From positions 186,001 to 250,000 of the forward strand of contig NC_015663.1 in the NCBI RefSeq assembly GCF_000215745.1: 64,000 nt of DNA, in the 5' to 3' direction. Origin of the DNA: Klebsiella aerogenes KCTC 2190 (GTDB taxonomy: Bacteria; Pseudomonadota; Gammaproteobacteria; Enterobacterales; Enterobacteriaceae). Shown in pieces: positions 24,283-38,809 of this stretch. The notes beneath the pieces were generated by a model, which saw only the letters and a list, made by a program, of their open reading frames with translations, searched no databases and was not told the DNA's origin. Position 1 is the stretch's first letter. Each line of letters starts with the position of its first letter. Position numbers and translations under genes: made by a program.

Positions 24283-26958
24283 ATGAGCCAACGAGGCCTG
24301 GAAGCACTGCTGCGGCCAAAATCGATCGCCGTCATTGGCGCATCGATGAAACCGCAGCGCGCTGGCTATTTAATGATGCGCAATTTGTTGGCTGGCGGTT
24401 TTAATGGCCCGGTCCTGCCGGTGACGCCCGCCTGGAAAGCGGTGCTTGGCGTACTGGCGTGGCCGACTATCGACAGCCTGCCCTTTACCCCGGATCTGGC
24501 GGTGCTCTGTACTAATGCCCGCCGCAATCTCGAGTTGCTCGAGGCCTTAGGGCGGAAAGGGTGTAAAACCTGCATTATCCTCTCTTCACAGCCAGACCAG
24601 TACCCGGCGCTGCTCGAGTGCGCCGCCCGTTATCAAATGCGTCTGCTCGGTCCCAACAGCCTGGGGCTGCTGGCGCCGTGGCAGGGCCTGAACGCCAGCT
24701 TTTCGCCGGTCCCTATCCAGCGCGGCAAGCTGGCGTTTATCTCGCAATCCGCCGCCGTCTCTAACACCATTCTGGACTGGGCGCAGCAGCGTGAAATGGG
24801 CTTCTCGTACTTTATTGCGCTTGGAGATAGTCTTGATATCGACGTCGACGACCTGCTCGATTTTCTCGCCCGCGATAGCAAGACCAGCGCTATTTTGCTC
24901 TATCTGGAGCATCTCAGCGATGCCCGGCGTTTTGTCTCCGCCGCCCGTAGCGCCTCGCGTAATAAACCCATTCTGGTCATCAAAAGCGGCCGCAGCCCGG
25001 CGGCGCAGAAATTACTGCATGTCAACTCAGGGATGGATCCCGCCTGGGATGCCGCTATTCAGCGGGCGGGGCTGCTGCGCGTGCAGGACACCCACGAGCT
25101 CTTTTCCGCCGTTGAAACCCTGAGCCATATGCGCCCATTGCGCGGCGAAAAGCTGATGATTATCAGCAATGGCGCCGCGCCGGCGGCGCTGGCGTTGGAC
25201 GAACTGTGGCTGCGTAACGGCAAACTCGCCAATCTCAGTGAAGCCACCTGCGACCAGCTCAGGCAGGTGTTACCGACGGGCGTCGAGGTCGCTAATCCTC
25301 TGGATCTACGCGATGACGCCAGCAGCGAGCACTATCTCAAGGCGCTGAATGTGTTGCTGGACAGCCAGGATTATGATGCGCTGCTGGTGATCCACTCCCC
25401 CAGCGCCGCGGCGCCGGGCACCGAAAGCGCGCTGGCGTTGATTGATGCCCTTAAGCGTCATCCACGCGGGAAATACGTCACGGTGCTGACGAACTGGTGC
25501 GGGGAGTACTCTTCCCAGGAGGCGCGACGGTTGTTTAGCGAGGCCGGTATCCCAACCTATCGCACGCCGGAAGGCACTATTACCGCCTTTATGCATATGG
25601 TCGAGTACCGGCGCAACCAGAAGCAACTGCGGGAAACGCCGGTGCTTTCCGATACGCTGACCGCCAATACCGCGGAGGCCCACACGCTGTTGCAGCGCGC
25701 GCTGAGCGAAGGCGCGACCTCGCTGGACACCCATGAGGTCAGCCCGCTGCTGCGCGCCTACGGCATCCATACTCTTCCCACCTGGATTGCCGCCGACAGC
25801 GCCGAAGCGGTACATATCGCCGAGCAGATTGGCTACCCGGTGGCGTTGAAGCTACGTTCGCCGGATATTCCGCATAAATCGGAAGTTCAGGGCGTCATGC
25901 TCTATTTACGTACCCCAGCTGAAGTCCAGCAGGCGGCGGACGCGATTATCGACCGGGTAAAAATGGCCTGGCCGCAGGCGCGCATTCATGGCCTGTTGGT
26001 ACAGAGTATGGCCAACCGTGCCGGGGCGCAGGAGCTCCGGGTCGTCGTCGAGCATGACCCGCTTTTCGGCCCGCTGATTATGCTTGGCGAGGGCGGCGTC
26101 GAATGGCGAGCGGAAAATCAGGCCGCGGTCGCACTGCCGCCGCTGAATATGAACCTGGCGCGTTATCTGGTGATCCAGGCCATCAAGAGTAAAAAGATCC
26201 GCGGACGCAGCGCGCTACGCCCGTTGGATATTCCCGGCCTCAGCCAACTGCTGGTGCAGGTCTCTAACCTGATTGTCGATTGCCCCGAGATCCAGCGGCT
26301 GGATATTCACCCCTTGCTTGCTTCCGGCAACGAGTTTACCGCCCTCGACGTTACTCTCAGCCTGGCGCCATTTAGCGGCGACAGCGAAAGCCGACTGGCA
26401 GTCAGACCCTATCCGCAGCAACTTGAGGAATGGGTGGAAATGAAAAACGGCGAGCGCTGCCTGTTCCGGCCGATCCTGCCTGAGGATGAACCACTATTAT
26501 TGGCCTTTATTGAGCGGGTCACCAAAGAAGATCTCTATTACCGCTACTTCAGCGAGATCAACGAATTCACCCATGACGACTTAGCCAATATGACGCAGAT
26601 CGACTACGATCGTGAAATGGCCTTTGTTGCGGTTCGCGCCACGGAGCAAGGAAGCGAGATCCTCGGCGTGACCAGAGCAATTTCCGATCCTGATAATATT
26701 GATGCCGAGTTTGCCGTGCTGGTGCGTTCTGACCTGAAAGGTTTAGGCCTTGGCCGACAGCTTCTTGAAAAACTGATCGCCTATACGCAGAGCCATGGAT
26801 TACAGCGCTTAAATGGCATCACCATGCCAAATAACCGCGGCATGATAGGCCTTGCCAGAAAGCTTGGTTTTGCAGTGGATATCCAGTTAGAAGACGGAAT
26901 AGTGAGCCTGTCTCTTGCGCTGAATACGTTACATTCGGTGACAAGCGACAGCAATTAA
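24283..26958 (+). CDS. patZ: Protein lysine acetyltransferase Pat (YfiQ)
   Basis: This enzyme acetylates lysines of metabolic enzymes such as acetyl-CoA synthetase. The N-terminal two thirds resemble an ADP-forming acyl-CoA synthetase (CoA-binding start SIAVIGASMKPQRAGYLMM, ATP-grasp region around VALKLRSPDIPHKSEVQGV). The C-terminal GNAT domain (about residues 725-880) carries RSDLKGLGLGRQLLEKLIAY. Length is 891, close to the 886 of E. coli. GGAGA precedes the ATG. Confidence 0.94.
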   Translation: MSQRGLEALLRPKSIAVIGASMKPQRAGYLMMRNLLAGGFNGPVLPVTPAWKAVLGVLAWPTIDSLPFTPDLAVLCTNARRNLELLEALGRKGCKTCIILSSQPDQYPALLECAARYQMRLLGPNSLGLLAPWQGLNASFSPVPIQRGKLAFISQSAAVSNTILDWAQQREMGFSYFIALGDSLDIDVDDLLDFLARDSKTSAILLYLEHLSDARRFVSAARSASRNKPILVIKSGRSPAAQKLLHVNSGMDPAWDAAIQRAGLLRVQDTHELFSAVETLSHMRPLRGEKLMIISNGAAPAALALDELWLRNGKLANLSEATCDQLRQVLPTGVEVANPLDLRDDASSEHYLKALNVLLDSQDYDALLVIHSPSAAAPGTESALALIDALKRHPRGKYVTVLTNWCGEYSSQEARRLFSEAGIPTYRTPEGTITAFMHMVEYRRNQKQLRETPVLSDTLTANTAEAHTLLQRALSEGATSLDTHEVSPLLRAYGIHTLPTWIAADSAEAVHIAEQIGYPVALKLRSPDIPHKSEVQGVMLYLRTPAEVQQAADAIIDRVKMAWPQARIHGLLVQSMANRAGAQELRVVVEHDPLFGPLIMLGEGGVEWRAENQAAVALPPLNMNLARYLVIQAIKSKKIRGRSALRPLDIPGLSQLLVQVSNLIVDCPEIQRLDIHPLLASGNEFTALDVTLSLAPFSGDSESRLAVRPYPQQLEEWVEMKNGERCLFRPILPEDEPLLLAFIERVTKEDLYYRYFSEINEFTHDDLANMTQIDYDREMAFVAVRATEQGSEILGVTRAISDPDNIDAEFAVLVRSDLKGLGLGRQLLEKLIAYTQSHGLQRLNGITMPNNRGMIGLARKLGFAVDIQLEDGIVSLSLALNTLHSVTSDSN

Positions 26959-27054
26959 TGACCACATTCGCGGGTAGTAATGGTATTATTGCCCGCTTAC
27001 GTCATCTGCATGGTACAGAAGACCCTTCAATAAACAGAGAAGAAACGCACTGTG

Positions 27055-28410
27055 ATGTTGTCAAAATTTAAGCGTAATAAACATCAACAACACCTTGCCC
27101 AACTCCCTAAGCTCTCTCAGTCAGTTGATGATATCGAGTTCTTTTACGCGCCGGCTGATTTCCGCCAGGCGCTACTGGCAAAGATAGCCCACGCCACCCA
27201 GCGTATTTGCATTATTGCGCTCTATCTTGAGCAAGATGATGGCGGAAAAGGAATACTGCAAGCCCTGTATGACGCTAAACGCCAGCGTCCAGAACTGGAT
27301 GTGCGCGTGCTGGTTGACTGGCATCGCGCCCAGCGTGGCCGTATCGGCGCGGCAGCCTCCAATACCAATGCCGATTGGTACTGTCGCATGGCCCAGGAAA
27401 ACCCAGGGATTGATATCCCGGTGTATGGCGTCCCGGTCAATACCCGGGAAGCGCTCGGCGTGCTCCATTTTAAAGGCTTCATCATCGATGACAGCGTTAT
27501 TTATAGCGGCGCCAGCCTGAACGATGTGTACCTGCATCAGCATGATAAATATCGCTACGATCGCTATCAGTGCATCCGCAACGGCAAGATGGCCGACGTG
27601 ATGTTCGACTGGGTCGAGCAGAATCTGGTACAGGGTCGCGGCGTGAATCGACTCGATCGCCCGGATCGACCAAAAAGCCCGGAAATCAAAAATGATATTC
27701 GCCAGTATCGCCAGGATCTGCGCGAAAGCGGCTATCACTTCACCGGCAATGCCGATGAAGATCAACTGTCAGTCACACCGCTGGTCGGGCTCGGTAAATC
27801 GAGCCTGCTCAACAAGACTATCTTCCACCTGATGCCGTGTGCGGAACATAAGCTGACCATCTGCACCCCGTATTTCAACCTGCCCGCCGTACTGGTCAGA
27901 AATATTATTTCTCTGCTACGCAGCGGAAAAAAAGTGGAAATCATCGTCGGCGACAAGACCGCGAACGACTTCTATATCCCGGAAGATCAGCCGTTTAAAA
28001 TCATCGGCGCATTGCCTTATTTGTACGAAATTAACCTGCGTCGCTTCCTGAGCCGTCTGCAGTATTATGTGAATACCGATCAGCTCATCGTACGTTTATG
28101 GAAAGATGACGATAACAGCTACCACCTGAAAGGCATGTGGGTTGATAACGAGTGGATGCTGCTGACCGGCAACAACCTCAATCCGCGCGCCTGGCGGCTG
28201 GATTTAGAAAATGCCGTACTGATCCACGATCCTAAGCATCAACTGCGCGAAATGCGGGAAAAGGAGCTTCAGCTCATCCGTACACATACGACGGTAGTGA
28301 AGCACTATCGCGATCTACAAAGCATCGCCGACTATCCGGTGAAGGTGAAAAAGCTCATCCGCCGTCTGCGGCGCATCCGCATCGACCGCCTCATCAGCCG
28401 CATTCTCTAA
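27055..28410 (+). CDS. pssA: CDP-diacylglycerol-serine O-phosphatidyltransferase
   Basis: PssA makes phosphatidylserine from CDP-diacylglycerol and serine at the membrane surface, committing to phosphatidylethanolamine. It is a phospholipase-D-superfamily enzyme with two HKD motifs: HFKGFIIDDSVIYSGASLN (about residues 138-156) and HLKGMWVDNEWMLLTGNNLN (about 357-376). The C-terminus is basic. I start at ATG 27055 (451 residues); a GTG lies just before it. A terminator follows. Confidence 0.96.
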   Translation: MLSKFKRNKHQQHLAQLPKLSQSVDDIEFFYAPADFRQALLAKIAHATQRICIIALYLEQDDGGKGILQALYDAKRQRPELDVRVLVDWHRAQRGRIGAAASNTNADWYCRMAQENPGIDIPVYGVPVNTREALGVLHFKGFIIDDSVIYSGASLNDVYLHQHDKYRYDRYQCIRNGKMADVMFDWVEQNLVQGRGVNRLDRPDRPKSPEIKNDIRQYRQDLRESGYHFTGNADEDQLSVTPLVGLGKSSLLNKTIFHLMPCAEHKLTICTPYFNLPAVLVRNIISLLRSGKKVEIIVGDKTANDFYIPEDQPFKIIGALPYLYEINLRRFLSRLQYYVNTDQLIVRLWKDDDNSYHLKGMWVDNEWMLLTGNNLNPRAWRLDLENAVLIHDPKHQLREMREKELQLIRTHTTVVKHYRDLQSIADYPVKVKKLIRRLRRIRIDRLISRIL

Positions 28411-28417
28411 GATCAAC

Positions 28418-28440
28418 GCCCCGTAATCCGGGGCTTTTTT
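28418..28440 (+). terminator. Intrinsic terminator after pssA
   Basis: GCCCCG and CGGGGC pair across TAATC, followed by TTTTTT; it ends just before the yfiM start region. Confidence 0.9.
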
Positions 28441-28452
28441 TCAGGAAGAATT

Positions 28453-28776
28453 ATGCGCTACTTCATCATTATTGCCCCTTTACTACTCAGCGGCTGCAGC
28501 CATATGGCCAATGATGCCTGGAGCGGTCAGGACAAGGCCCAACACTTTCTCGCGTCGGCAATGCTCTCCGCCGCCGGCAATGAATATGCGCAGCATCAGG
28601 GGTACAGCCGCGATCGCAGCGCCGCCATCGGTCTGATGTTTTCCGTTAGTCTGGGGGCATCAAAAGAGTTATGGGACAGCCGCCCGGCAGGGAGCGGCTG
28701 GAGCTGGAAGGATTTCGCCTGGGATGTCGCCGGTGCCACCACCGGCTATACGGTGTGGCAACTGGCGCATCAATAA
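28453..28776 (+). CDS. yfiM: YfiM family lipoprotein
   Basis: A 107-residue lipoprotein of unknown function. A lipobox LLSGC ends a short signal peptide at residue 16. The mature part contains [20 protein letters not shown] and a conserved [12 protein letters not shown]; a His near the start and weakly hydrophobic helices suggest membrane association. It matches E. coli YfiM closely and ends 2 bp before the convergent kgtP. Confidence 0.88.
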   Translation: MRYFIIIAPLLLSGCSHMANDAWSGQDKAQHFLASAMLSAAGNEYAQHQGYSRDRSAAIGLMFSVSLGASKELWDSRPAGSGWSWKDFAWDVAGATTGYTVWQLAHQ

Positions 28777-28778
28777 GG

Positions 28779-30077
28779 TTACAAACGCAACCCCTTCCCT
28801 TTACCATGCAGCATCAGGGAGACCAGGAAGGCAATCGCCGCCATTACCGTCACGTACCAGTAGAAGGCATTCTCCATTCCTATAGATTTAAGCGACAGCG
28901 CGACGTATTCAGCCGAACCGCCGAATAGCGCGTTTGCTACCGCATAGGACAGGCCCACGCCCAGCGCGCGAACCTGTGCCGGAAACATTTCCGCCTTCAG
29001 GATCCCGCTGATGGAGGTGTAGAAGCTGACGATCAGCAACGCGCAAATCACCAGCGCAAATGCGGCATACGGCGAGCTAACATTCTGCAGCGCACTCAAG
29101 ATTGGCACGGTAAACAGCGTCGCCAGCACGCCGAAACACAACATTGAAGTACGGCGCCCCACCTTATCCGAGAAGGCGCCAAATAGCGGTTGTACCAGCA
29201 TATACACGAAAAGCGCCGCCGTCATAATCATGCTGGCGGTGCTGGCCGTCATGCCGGCGGTATTCACCAGATATTTTTGCATATACGTGGTGAAGGTGTA
29301 AAAAGTCAGCGAACCGGCGGCAGTAAAGCCCAGCACCATGACAAAAGCCCGGCGATTACGCCACAAACCTTTAAAGGAACCGGCCTCTTTCAGCGCACGG
29401 GTTTCCTGCTTCGAGGTTTCATCCAACTGACGACGCAGCCACAGCGCGACGATGGCCAGTACTGCGCCCAGCGCAAAAGGAATACGCCATCCCCATGCAT
29501 GCAAATCTTCATCACTGAGGATTTGCTGTAGTGCGACAACGACCAGTACCGCCAGCAGTTGACCGCCAATTAACGTAACGTACTGGAAGGAGGCGTAGAA
29601 TCCTTTCTTTCCTTCTACTGCGACTTCACTCATGTAGGTCGCGCTGGTGCCATATTCCCCGCCAACGGACAGGCCCTGGAACAGACGTGCCAGCAACAGC
29701 AGTGCCGGCGCCCAGGTACCGATAGTGGCGTATCCCGGTAGACAAGCAATCACCAGCGAGCCGAAGCACATCATGCATACCGAAATAAGCATTGAGGCTT
29801 TACGTCCGCGCCGGTCAGCAATACGGCCAAATAGCCAGCCGCCGATGGGGCGCATCAGGAAGCCAGCAGCAAAAACTCCGGCCGTTTGTAACAATTGAGT
29901 GGTGGTATTTCCTGAAGGGAAGAAGATGTGCGCAAAATAGAGTGAGCAAAATGAGTAGACATAAAAATCAAACCATTCCACCAGGTTCCCTGAAGATGCC
30001 CCCACAATTGCCCATACACGGCGCCGGGTATCGCCCTGCTCCAGGGAACCCTGCTCGTTAATGCTACTTTCTGTCAT
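28779..30077 (-). CDS. kgtP: Alpha-ketoglutarate permease (MFS)
   Basis: KgtP imports 2-oxoglutarate with protons across the inner membrane. The 432-residue protein has the twelve membrane segments of the metabolite:H+ symporter MFS group, with [13 protein letters not shown] in the first cytoplasmic loop and [21 protein letters not shown] perfect CRP site lies about 108 bp upstream. It converges on yfiM. Confidence 0.95.
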   Translation of the reverse strand: MTESSINEQGSLEQGDTRRRVWAIVGASSGNLVEWFDFYVYSFCSLYFAHIFFPSGNTTTQLLQTAGVFAAGFLMRPIGGWLFGRIADRRGRKASMLISVCMMCFGSLVIACLPGYATIGTWAPALLLLARLFQGLSVGGEYGTSATYMSEVAVEGKKGFYASFQYVTLIGGQLLAVLVVVALQQILSDEDLHAWGWRIPFALGAVLAIVALWLRRQLDETSKQETRALKEAGSFKGLWRNRRAFVMVLGFTAAGSLTFYTFTTYMQKYLVNTAGMTASTASMIMTAALFVYMLVQPLFGAFSDKVGRRTSMLCFGVLATLFTVPILSALQNVSSPYAAFALVICALLIVSFYTSISGILKAEMFPAQVRALGVGLSYAVANALFGGSAEYVALSLKSIGMENAFYWYVTVMAAIAFLVSLMLHGKGKGLRL

Positions 30078-30184
30078 TATAATTTTGCTCCAGCAAAGAC
30101 CGTAATCTGTCTCATCGGGCGTGACACGTCACTCAGACAAATTAATTAGTGAACCAAATGTTATATAATTGTTATTTATTTATA

Positions 30185-30200
30185 TGTGATTGTATTCACA
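30185..30200 (-). promoter_or_regulatory. CRP site upstream of kgtP
   Basis: TGTGA-TTGTAT-TCACA is a perfect CRP palindrome. On the minus strand a -10 candidate TATAAC (30160-30165) would place it close to -41, an activating class II position. It suggests catabolite control of 2-oxoglutarate uptake. Confidence 0.75.
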
Positions 30201-30358
30201 TTTTTTTTCGTAACACCGGTTTTCGCGATTAACGTCAGCACATGAGCAGCGAAAAAGTGAATTATGGCGAAGTGGTTACAACGACGGGGTTTTATATGGC
30301 TTTGAATGAAGGTGATGAGATGGTGTAGCAAGATTTTCCCGCAGGCGGGGAACGATCG

Positions 30359-30390
30359 GTAGCCCCGGTAAGCGTAGCGCCACCGGGGAA
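30359..30390. repeat. REP-like palindrome
   Basis: CCCCGGT (30363-30369) pairs with ACCGGGG (30382-30388) around AAGCGTAGCGCC, a form typical of enterobacterial REP elements in intergenic DNA. Only one copy was noticed in this window. Confidence 0.55.
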
Positions 30391-30420
30391 GATGGCGGCG
30401 CGCCTGGCCGCAAAACACCA

Positions 30421-30477
30421 AAACAAAAGGCCCGGTCTTCCGACTGAGCCTTTCGTTTTATTTGATGCCTGGCAGTT
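30421..30477 (-). terminator. Distal rrn terminator (copy of T1 with a 5S tail remnant)
   Basis: AAAGGCCCGGTC and GACTGAGCCTTT form the stem with a TTCC loop. The block is nearly identical to 30589-30645, 168 bp away, including the last bases of 5S rRNA (TGCCTGGCAGTT). It corresponds to the T2 position of the E. coli rrn T1-T2 region. Confidence 0.8.
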
Positions 30478-30588
30478 TATGGCGGGCGTCCTGCCCGCCA
30501 CCCTCCGGGCCGTTGCTGCGCAACGTTCAAATCCGCTCCCGGCGGATTTGTCCTACTCCGGAGAGCGCTCACCGACAAACAACAGATA

Positions 30589-30626
30589 AAACAAAAGGCC
30601 CAGTCTTTCGACTGAGCCTTTCGCTT
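30589..30626 (-). terminator. rrn terminator T1
   Basis: AAAGGCCCAGTC and GACTGAGCCTTT form a 12-bp stem with loop TTTC immediately downstream of 5S rRNA; it matches E. coli rrn T1. Confidence 0.92.
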
Positions 30627-30632
30627 TATTTG

Positions 30633-30752
30633 ATGCCTGGCAGTTCCCTACTCTCACATGGGGAGACCCCACACTACCATCGGCGCTACGGCGTTTCACT
30701 TCTGAGTTCGGCATGGGGTCAGGTGGGACCACCGCGCTATCGCCGCCAGGCA
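30633..30752 (-). rRNA. rrf: 5S ribosomal RNA
   Basis: A 120-base match to enterobacterial 5S rRNA: it begins TGCCTGGCGGC and ends GGAACTGCCAGGCAT, the two ends pairing as helix I. The internal GGTGGTCCCACCTGACCCC is conserved. Last gene of the rrn operon, 91 bp after 23S. Confidence 0.97.
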
Positions 30753-30843
30753 AATTCTGTTTTCAACACGTCCTCAGGACGCATCGAGTAATCTGTATCA
30801 GGCTGAAAATCATCTCAAATCGCCAAAACACCTTCGGCGTTGT

Positions 30844-33747
<2,904 letters not shown>

Positions 33748-33937
33748 TCACAACCCGAAGATGTTTCGTAAAACACCCACGTGTTGCGAAAATTTGAGAG
33801 ACTCGAACACACATTAACTGTGTGTCGTTTCAATTTTCAGCTTGATCCAGATTTTTAAAGAGCAAATATCTCAAACGTCACCCGAAGATGAGTTTTGAGA
33901 TATATCGGCACGCGTCTTTCACTCACGAACCAGCAAG

Positions 33938-34013
33938 TGGCGTCCCCTAGGGGATTCGAACCCCTGTTACCGCCGTGAAAGGGCGGTGTCCTGGGCCTCT
34001 AGACGAAGGGGAC
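33938..34013 (-). tRNA. gltW: tRNA-Glu (UUC)
   Basis: 76 bases starting GTCCCCTTCGTCTAGAGGCC and ending GGGGACGCCA, with encoded CCA. The anticodon loop CCCTTTCACGG carries TTC. It lies in the 16S-23S spacer, as in E. coli rrnG. The symbol follows that position. Confidence 0.97.
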
Positions 34014-34098
34014 ACTGAAGTCTCAATCGCAAGACGCCTTGCTTCTCTACTTTCATCAGACAATCTGTGTGAGCACTACAAAGGCAGGTTCTTTAAGG

Positions 34099-35638
<1,540 letters not shown>

Positions 35639-35822
35639 AAGTTTGATGCTCGTGAATTAAACTTCGTAATGAATTACGTATGTTCACTCAGAGACTTGGT
35701 ATTCATTTTTCGTCCGAGGACGTTAAGAATCCATGTCACTTTGAGTGCCCACACAGATTGTCTGATAAATTGTTAAAGAGCAGTTGCAACGCGGCTTTCA
35801 GCTCACCGTTGCGAGGTCCCGT

Positions 35823-35850
35823 ATAATACGTTTTCCTCATTCAGAGTCAA
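35823..35850 (-). promoter_or_regulatory. rrn promoter P2
   Basis: On the minus strand TTGACT (35845-35850) and TATTAT (35823-35828) are 16 bp apart, as in enterobacterial rrn P2. Confidence 0.85.
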
Positions 35851-35955
35851 GCGCTTATTTCACTTTTCTCTGTCGGTTTTCAGCGTCACATTTCGCTGCT
35901 GAAAACCTGCTGACCCGGCGGCTTGTTTGCCGTTGTTCCGTGTCAGTGGAGGCGC

Positions 35956-35983
35956 ATTATAGGGAGTAATTCTGAAGTGACAA
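35956..35983 (-). promoter_or_regulatory. rrn promoter P1
   Basis: TTGTCA (35978-35983) and TATAAT (35956-35961) are 16 bp apart on the minus strand, followed by the GCGCCTCC discriminator seen at E. coli rrn P1; this is the stringently and growth-rate-controlled promoter. Confidence 0.92.
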
Positions 35984-36066
35984 GCATAAATTCAAAAAAA
36001 CAATTCAAGCGCTCACTTTTCAACCAAATTAACGTTTGAACTTTAATTCTTGCCTGGTTTTTAAAC

Positions 36067-36093
36067 AAAAACGAGCCCAAAGGGCCCGTTTTT
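36067..36093 (-). terminator. Intrinsic terminator after clpB
   Basis: AAAAACGAGCCC and GGGCCCGTTTTT pair around AAA just past the clpB stop, with one mismatch and a T-run. Confidence 0.85.
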
Positions 36094-36106
36094 GTCGTTT
36101 TGTGAC

Positions 36107-38680
36107 TTACTGCACTGCTACGATGCGGTCGTCTTTTACCACCAGCTCGACGGTTTTCCCCGGAACCAGCTCGCCAGACAGGATTTGCTGAGCTAACGGG
36201 TTCTCTATCTGTTGCTGGATGGCACGTTTCAATGGACGCGCGCCGTATACCGGGTCGTAGCCATTTTCGCTCAACAGCTTCAACGCCTCATCGGACATAT
36301 GCACTTCATAGCCGCGCTCTTCCAGACGTTTATACAAACGCTGCAGTTGGATCTGCGCAATAGAAGCAATATGTTTTTCACCCAACGGATGGAAGACCAC
36401 CACTTCATCGATACGGTTGATAAACTCCGGACGGAAGCGCTGGCTAACCACGCCAAGCACCAGATCCTTCATATGACCGTAGTCCAGCTCGCCGAAACGT
36501 TCCTGAATCAGATCGGAACCGAGGTTAGAGGTCATGATGACAACCGTATTACGGAAGTCGACCGTTCTCCCCTGCCCGTCGGTCAGGCGACCATCGTCAA
36601 GCACCTGCAGCAGAATGTTAAATACATCCGGATGCGCTTTTTCCACTTCATCCAACAGGATGACGGAATAAGGACGACGACGAACCGCTTCGGTCAGATA
36701 CCCGCCCTCTTCGTAACCCACGTATCCCGGAGGCGCGCCGACCAGACGCGAGACGGAGTGTTTCTCCATAAACTCGGACATATCGATACGCACCATCGCG
36801 TCGTCGCTGTCGAACATAAAGTTAGCCAGCGTTTTGCAAAGCTCGGTTTTACCCACCCCGGTCGGGCCGAGGAACAGGAACGAACCAATAGGCCGGTTCG
36901 GGTCAGACAGCCCGGCGCGGCTACGGCGAATGGCGTTGGATACCGCTTCAACCGCTTCATCCTGGCCAATGACGCGGTGATGCAGATCCTGTTCCATACG
37001 CAACAGTTTTTCGCGCTCGCTTTCCATCATGCGCGCCACCGGAATACCGGTCCAGCGCGCCAGCACTTCGGCAATCTCGGCATCGGTTACTTTGTTACGT
37101 AACAGGCGCATCGTTTTGCCTTCAGACTGGGTGGCTGCCGCCAGCTGTTTTTCCAGCTCCGGAATTTTACCGTATTGCAGTTCGGACATCCGCGCGAGGT
37201 CGCCAAGACGTCGTGCTTGTTCGATAGCAATTTTGGCTTGTTCCAGCTCAGCTTTAATAGTCTGCGTACCGGAGAGCGATGCTTTTTCCGCTTTCCACTC
37301 TTCTTCCAGCACCGAATACTGACTTTCTTTGTCCGCCAGCTCTTCATTAAGCATATCGAGACGCTTCAGGCTCGCTTCATCCGCCTCTTTCTTCAGCGCC
37401 TGCTGTTCCAGCTTCAACTGGATGATACGGCGATCGAGACGGTCCAGCTCTTCCGGCTTCGAGTCGATCTGCATACGGATGCTGGATGCTGCTTCATCGA
37501 TAAGGTCGATGGCTTTATCCGGCAACTGACGGTCGGCAATATAGCGATGCGACAGGGTCGCCGCCGCCACGATGGCCGGGTCAGTGATCTGCACGTGGTG
37601 GTGCAGTTCATAACGTTCTTTCAGACCGCGCAGTATGGCGATGGTATCTTCTACCGTCGGCTCGGCAACGAACACTTTCTGGAAACGACGTTCCAGCGCG
37701 GCGTCTTTTTCAATGTACTGGCGGTATTCGTCAAGGGTGGTGGCGCCGACGCAGTGCAGTTCACCCCGCGCCAGGGCCGGTTTCAGCATGTTGCCGGCAT
37801 CCATCGCGCCGTCGGCTTTACCCGCGCCGACCATGGTGTGCAGCTCATCGATAAACAGGATAACGTTGCCTTCCTGTTTCGCCAGATCGTTCAGCACGCC
37901 TTTCAGACGCTCTTCGAATTCACCGCGATATTTCGCCCCGGCCACCAGCGCGCCCATATCCAGCGCCAATACCCGACGGCCTTTCAGCCCTTCAGGTACT
38001 TCGCCGTTGACGATACGCTGCGCCAGTCCTTCGACGATTGCCGTTTTACCCACCCCGGGTTCACCAATCAGCACCGGGTTGTTTTTAGTACGGCGCTGAA
38101 GTACCTGGATGGTACGACGGATCTCTTCATCACGGCCAATCACCGGGTCCAGTTTGCCTTGTTCGGCACGCTCGGTCAGATCGACGGTAAATTTTTTCAA
38201 TGCCTGACGTTGGTCTTCGGCACCCTGATCGTTCACGCTTTCACCTCCGCGCATTTGTTCAATCGCCTGAGTCACATTGGCGGTTGTTGCTCCGGCAGAT
38301 TTCAGCAGGTCGGTCAGCGTACCGCGTGATTCAAGCGCCGCCAGAACGAACAGTTCTGACGAAATAAAGTTATCCTTTCTCTTTTGCGCCAGCTTGTCGC
38401 AAAGATTGAGAATACGCACCAGATCCTGAGACGGCTGGACGTCGCCGCCGGTACCTTCTACCTGCGGTAAACGGCTCAGCGCCTGTTCGATTTGGCTGCG
38501 TAACGCCACGGCGTTAACACCCGCCGAGGTTAGTAAAGGATGCACCGATCCCCCTTCCTGATTCAGCAAGGCGCTCATTAGATGAAGTGGTTCGATGAAT
38601 TGGTTGTCGTGCCCGAGTGCTAGCGACTGGGCATCGGCAAGAGCAAGCTGGAATTTATTAGTAAGACGATCCAGACGCAT
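36107..38680 (-). CDS. clpB: Chaperone ClpB
   Basis: ClpB is a hexameric AAA+ disaggregase that works with DnaK and GrpE to recover aggregated proteins. Residues 1-145 are the N domain; NBD1 has Walker A GEPGVGKT at about 206, the coiled-coil M domain follows, and NBD2 has GPTGVGKT at about 605. I start at [18 protein letters not shown] (857 residues, as in E. coli), not the in-frame ATG 12 bases upstream. A sigma-32 promoter precedes it. An internal start at Val149 would give the short form. Confidence 0.97.
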   Translation of the reverse strand: MRLDRLTNKFQLALADAQSLALGHDNQFIEPLHLMSALLNQEGGSVHPLLTSAGVNAVALRSQIEQALSRLPQVEGTGGDVQPSQDLVRILNLCDKLAQKRKDNFISSELFVLAALESRGTLTDLLKSAGATTANVTQAIEQMRGGESVNDQGAEDQRQALKKFTVDLTERAEQGKLDPVIGRDEEIRRTIQVLQRRTKNNPVLIGEPGVGKTAIVEGLAQRIVNGEVPEGLKGRRVLALDMGALVAGAKYRGEFEERLKGVLNDLAKQEGNVILFIDELHTMVGAGKADGAMDAGNMLKPALARGELHCVGATTLDEYRQYIEKDAALERRFQKVFVAEPTVEDTIAILRGLKERYELHHHVQITDPAIVAAATLSHRYIADRQLPDKAIDLIDEAASSIRMQIDSKPEELDRLDRRIIQLKLEQQALKKEADEASLKRLDMLNEELADKESQYSVLEEEWKAEKASLSGTQTIKAELEQAKIAIEQARRLGDLARMSELQYGKIPELEKQLAAATQSEGKTMRLLRNKVTDAEIAEVLARWTGIPVARMMESEREKLLRMEQDLHHRVIGQDEAVEAVSNAIRRSRAGLSDPNRPIGSFLFLGPTGVGKTELCKTLANFMFDSDDAMVRIDMSEFMEKHSVSRLVGAPPGYVGYEEGGYLTEAVRRRPYSVILLDEVEKAHPDVFNILLQVLDDGRLTDGQGRTVDFRNTVVIMTSNLGSDLIQERFGELDYGHMKDLVLGVVSQRFRPEFINRIDEVVVFHPLGEKHIASIAQIQLQRLYKRLEERGYEVHMSDEALKLLSENGYDPVYGARPLKRAIQQQIENPLAQQILSGELVPGKTVELVVKDDRIVAVQ
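38236..38248 (-). promoter_or_regulatory. Internal translation start for short ClpB
   Basis: The codon for Val149 is GTG at 38236-38234, preceded at a good distance by GGAGG (38248-38244). E. coli makes a second ClpB of about 80 kDa from the same internal codon, lacking the N domain. Confidence 0.8.
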
Positions 38681-38722
38681 AACTCCTCCCATAAACAGGT
38701 CAAATTTGCTACTGGAGATTAA

Positions 38723-38748
38723 ATGAGGTCATCCCTCAATTATTCAAG
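38723..38748 (-). promoter_or_regulatory. Sigma-32 heat-shock promoter of clpB
   Basis: CTTGAA (38743-38748) and CCTCATTTA (beginning 38728) are 14 bp apart on the minus strand, close to the sigma-32 consensus CTTGAA-N13/14-CCCCATNT and to the E. coli clpB promoter. Confidence 0.88.
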
Positions 38749-38809
38749 GTTAAAGACCTGAACTATGTGAAAAATAAGTTTGCCTTCTGGATCGTCTTGA
38801 TTCTCTAGG

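Larger units (their letters stand above)
30078..30632. other. kgtP upstream region and rrn terminator region
   Basis: About 555 bp without a protein gene. From left to right: the kgtP promoter with a CRP site, a REP-like palindrome, and tandem rrn terminators with the conserved spacer between them. I see no further gene. Confidence 0.6.
35639..36106. other. rrn leader and promoter region
   Basis: About 470 bp without a protein gene: the transcribed leader of the rrn operon, promoters P2 and P1, an AT-rich stretch upstream of P1 suited to an UP element and Fis sites (about 35984-36060), then the clpB terminator. Confidence 0.7.

Noticed and set aside
37175..38329. 384-codon plus-strand frame opposite clpB
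   Set aside because: A shadow frame of clpB with no ribosome-binding site and no recognisable domain.
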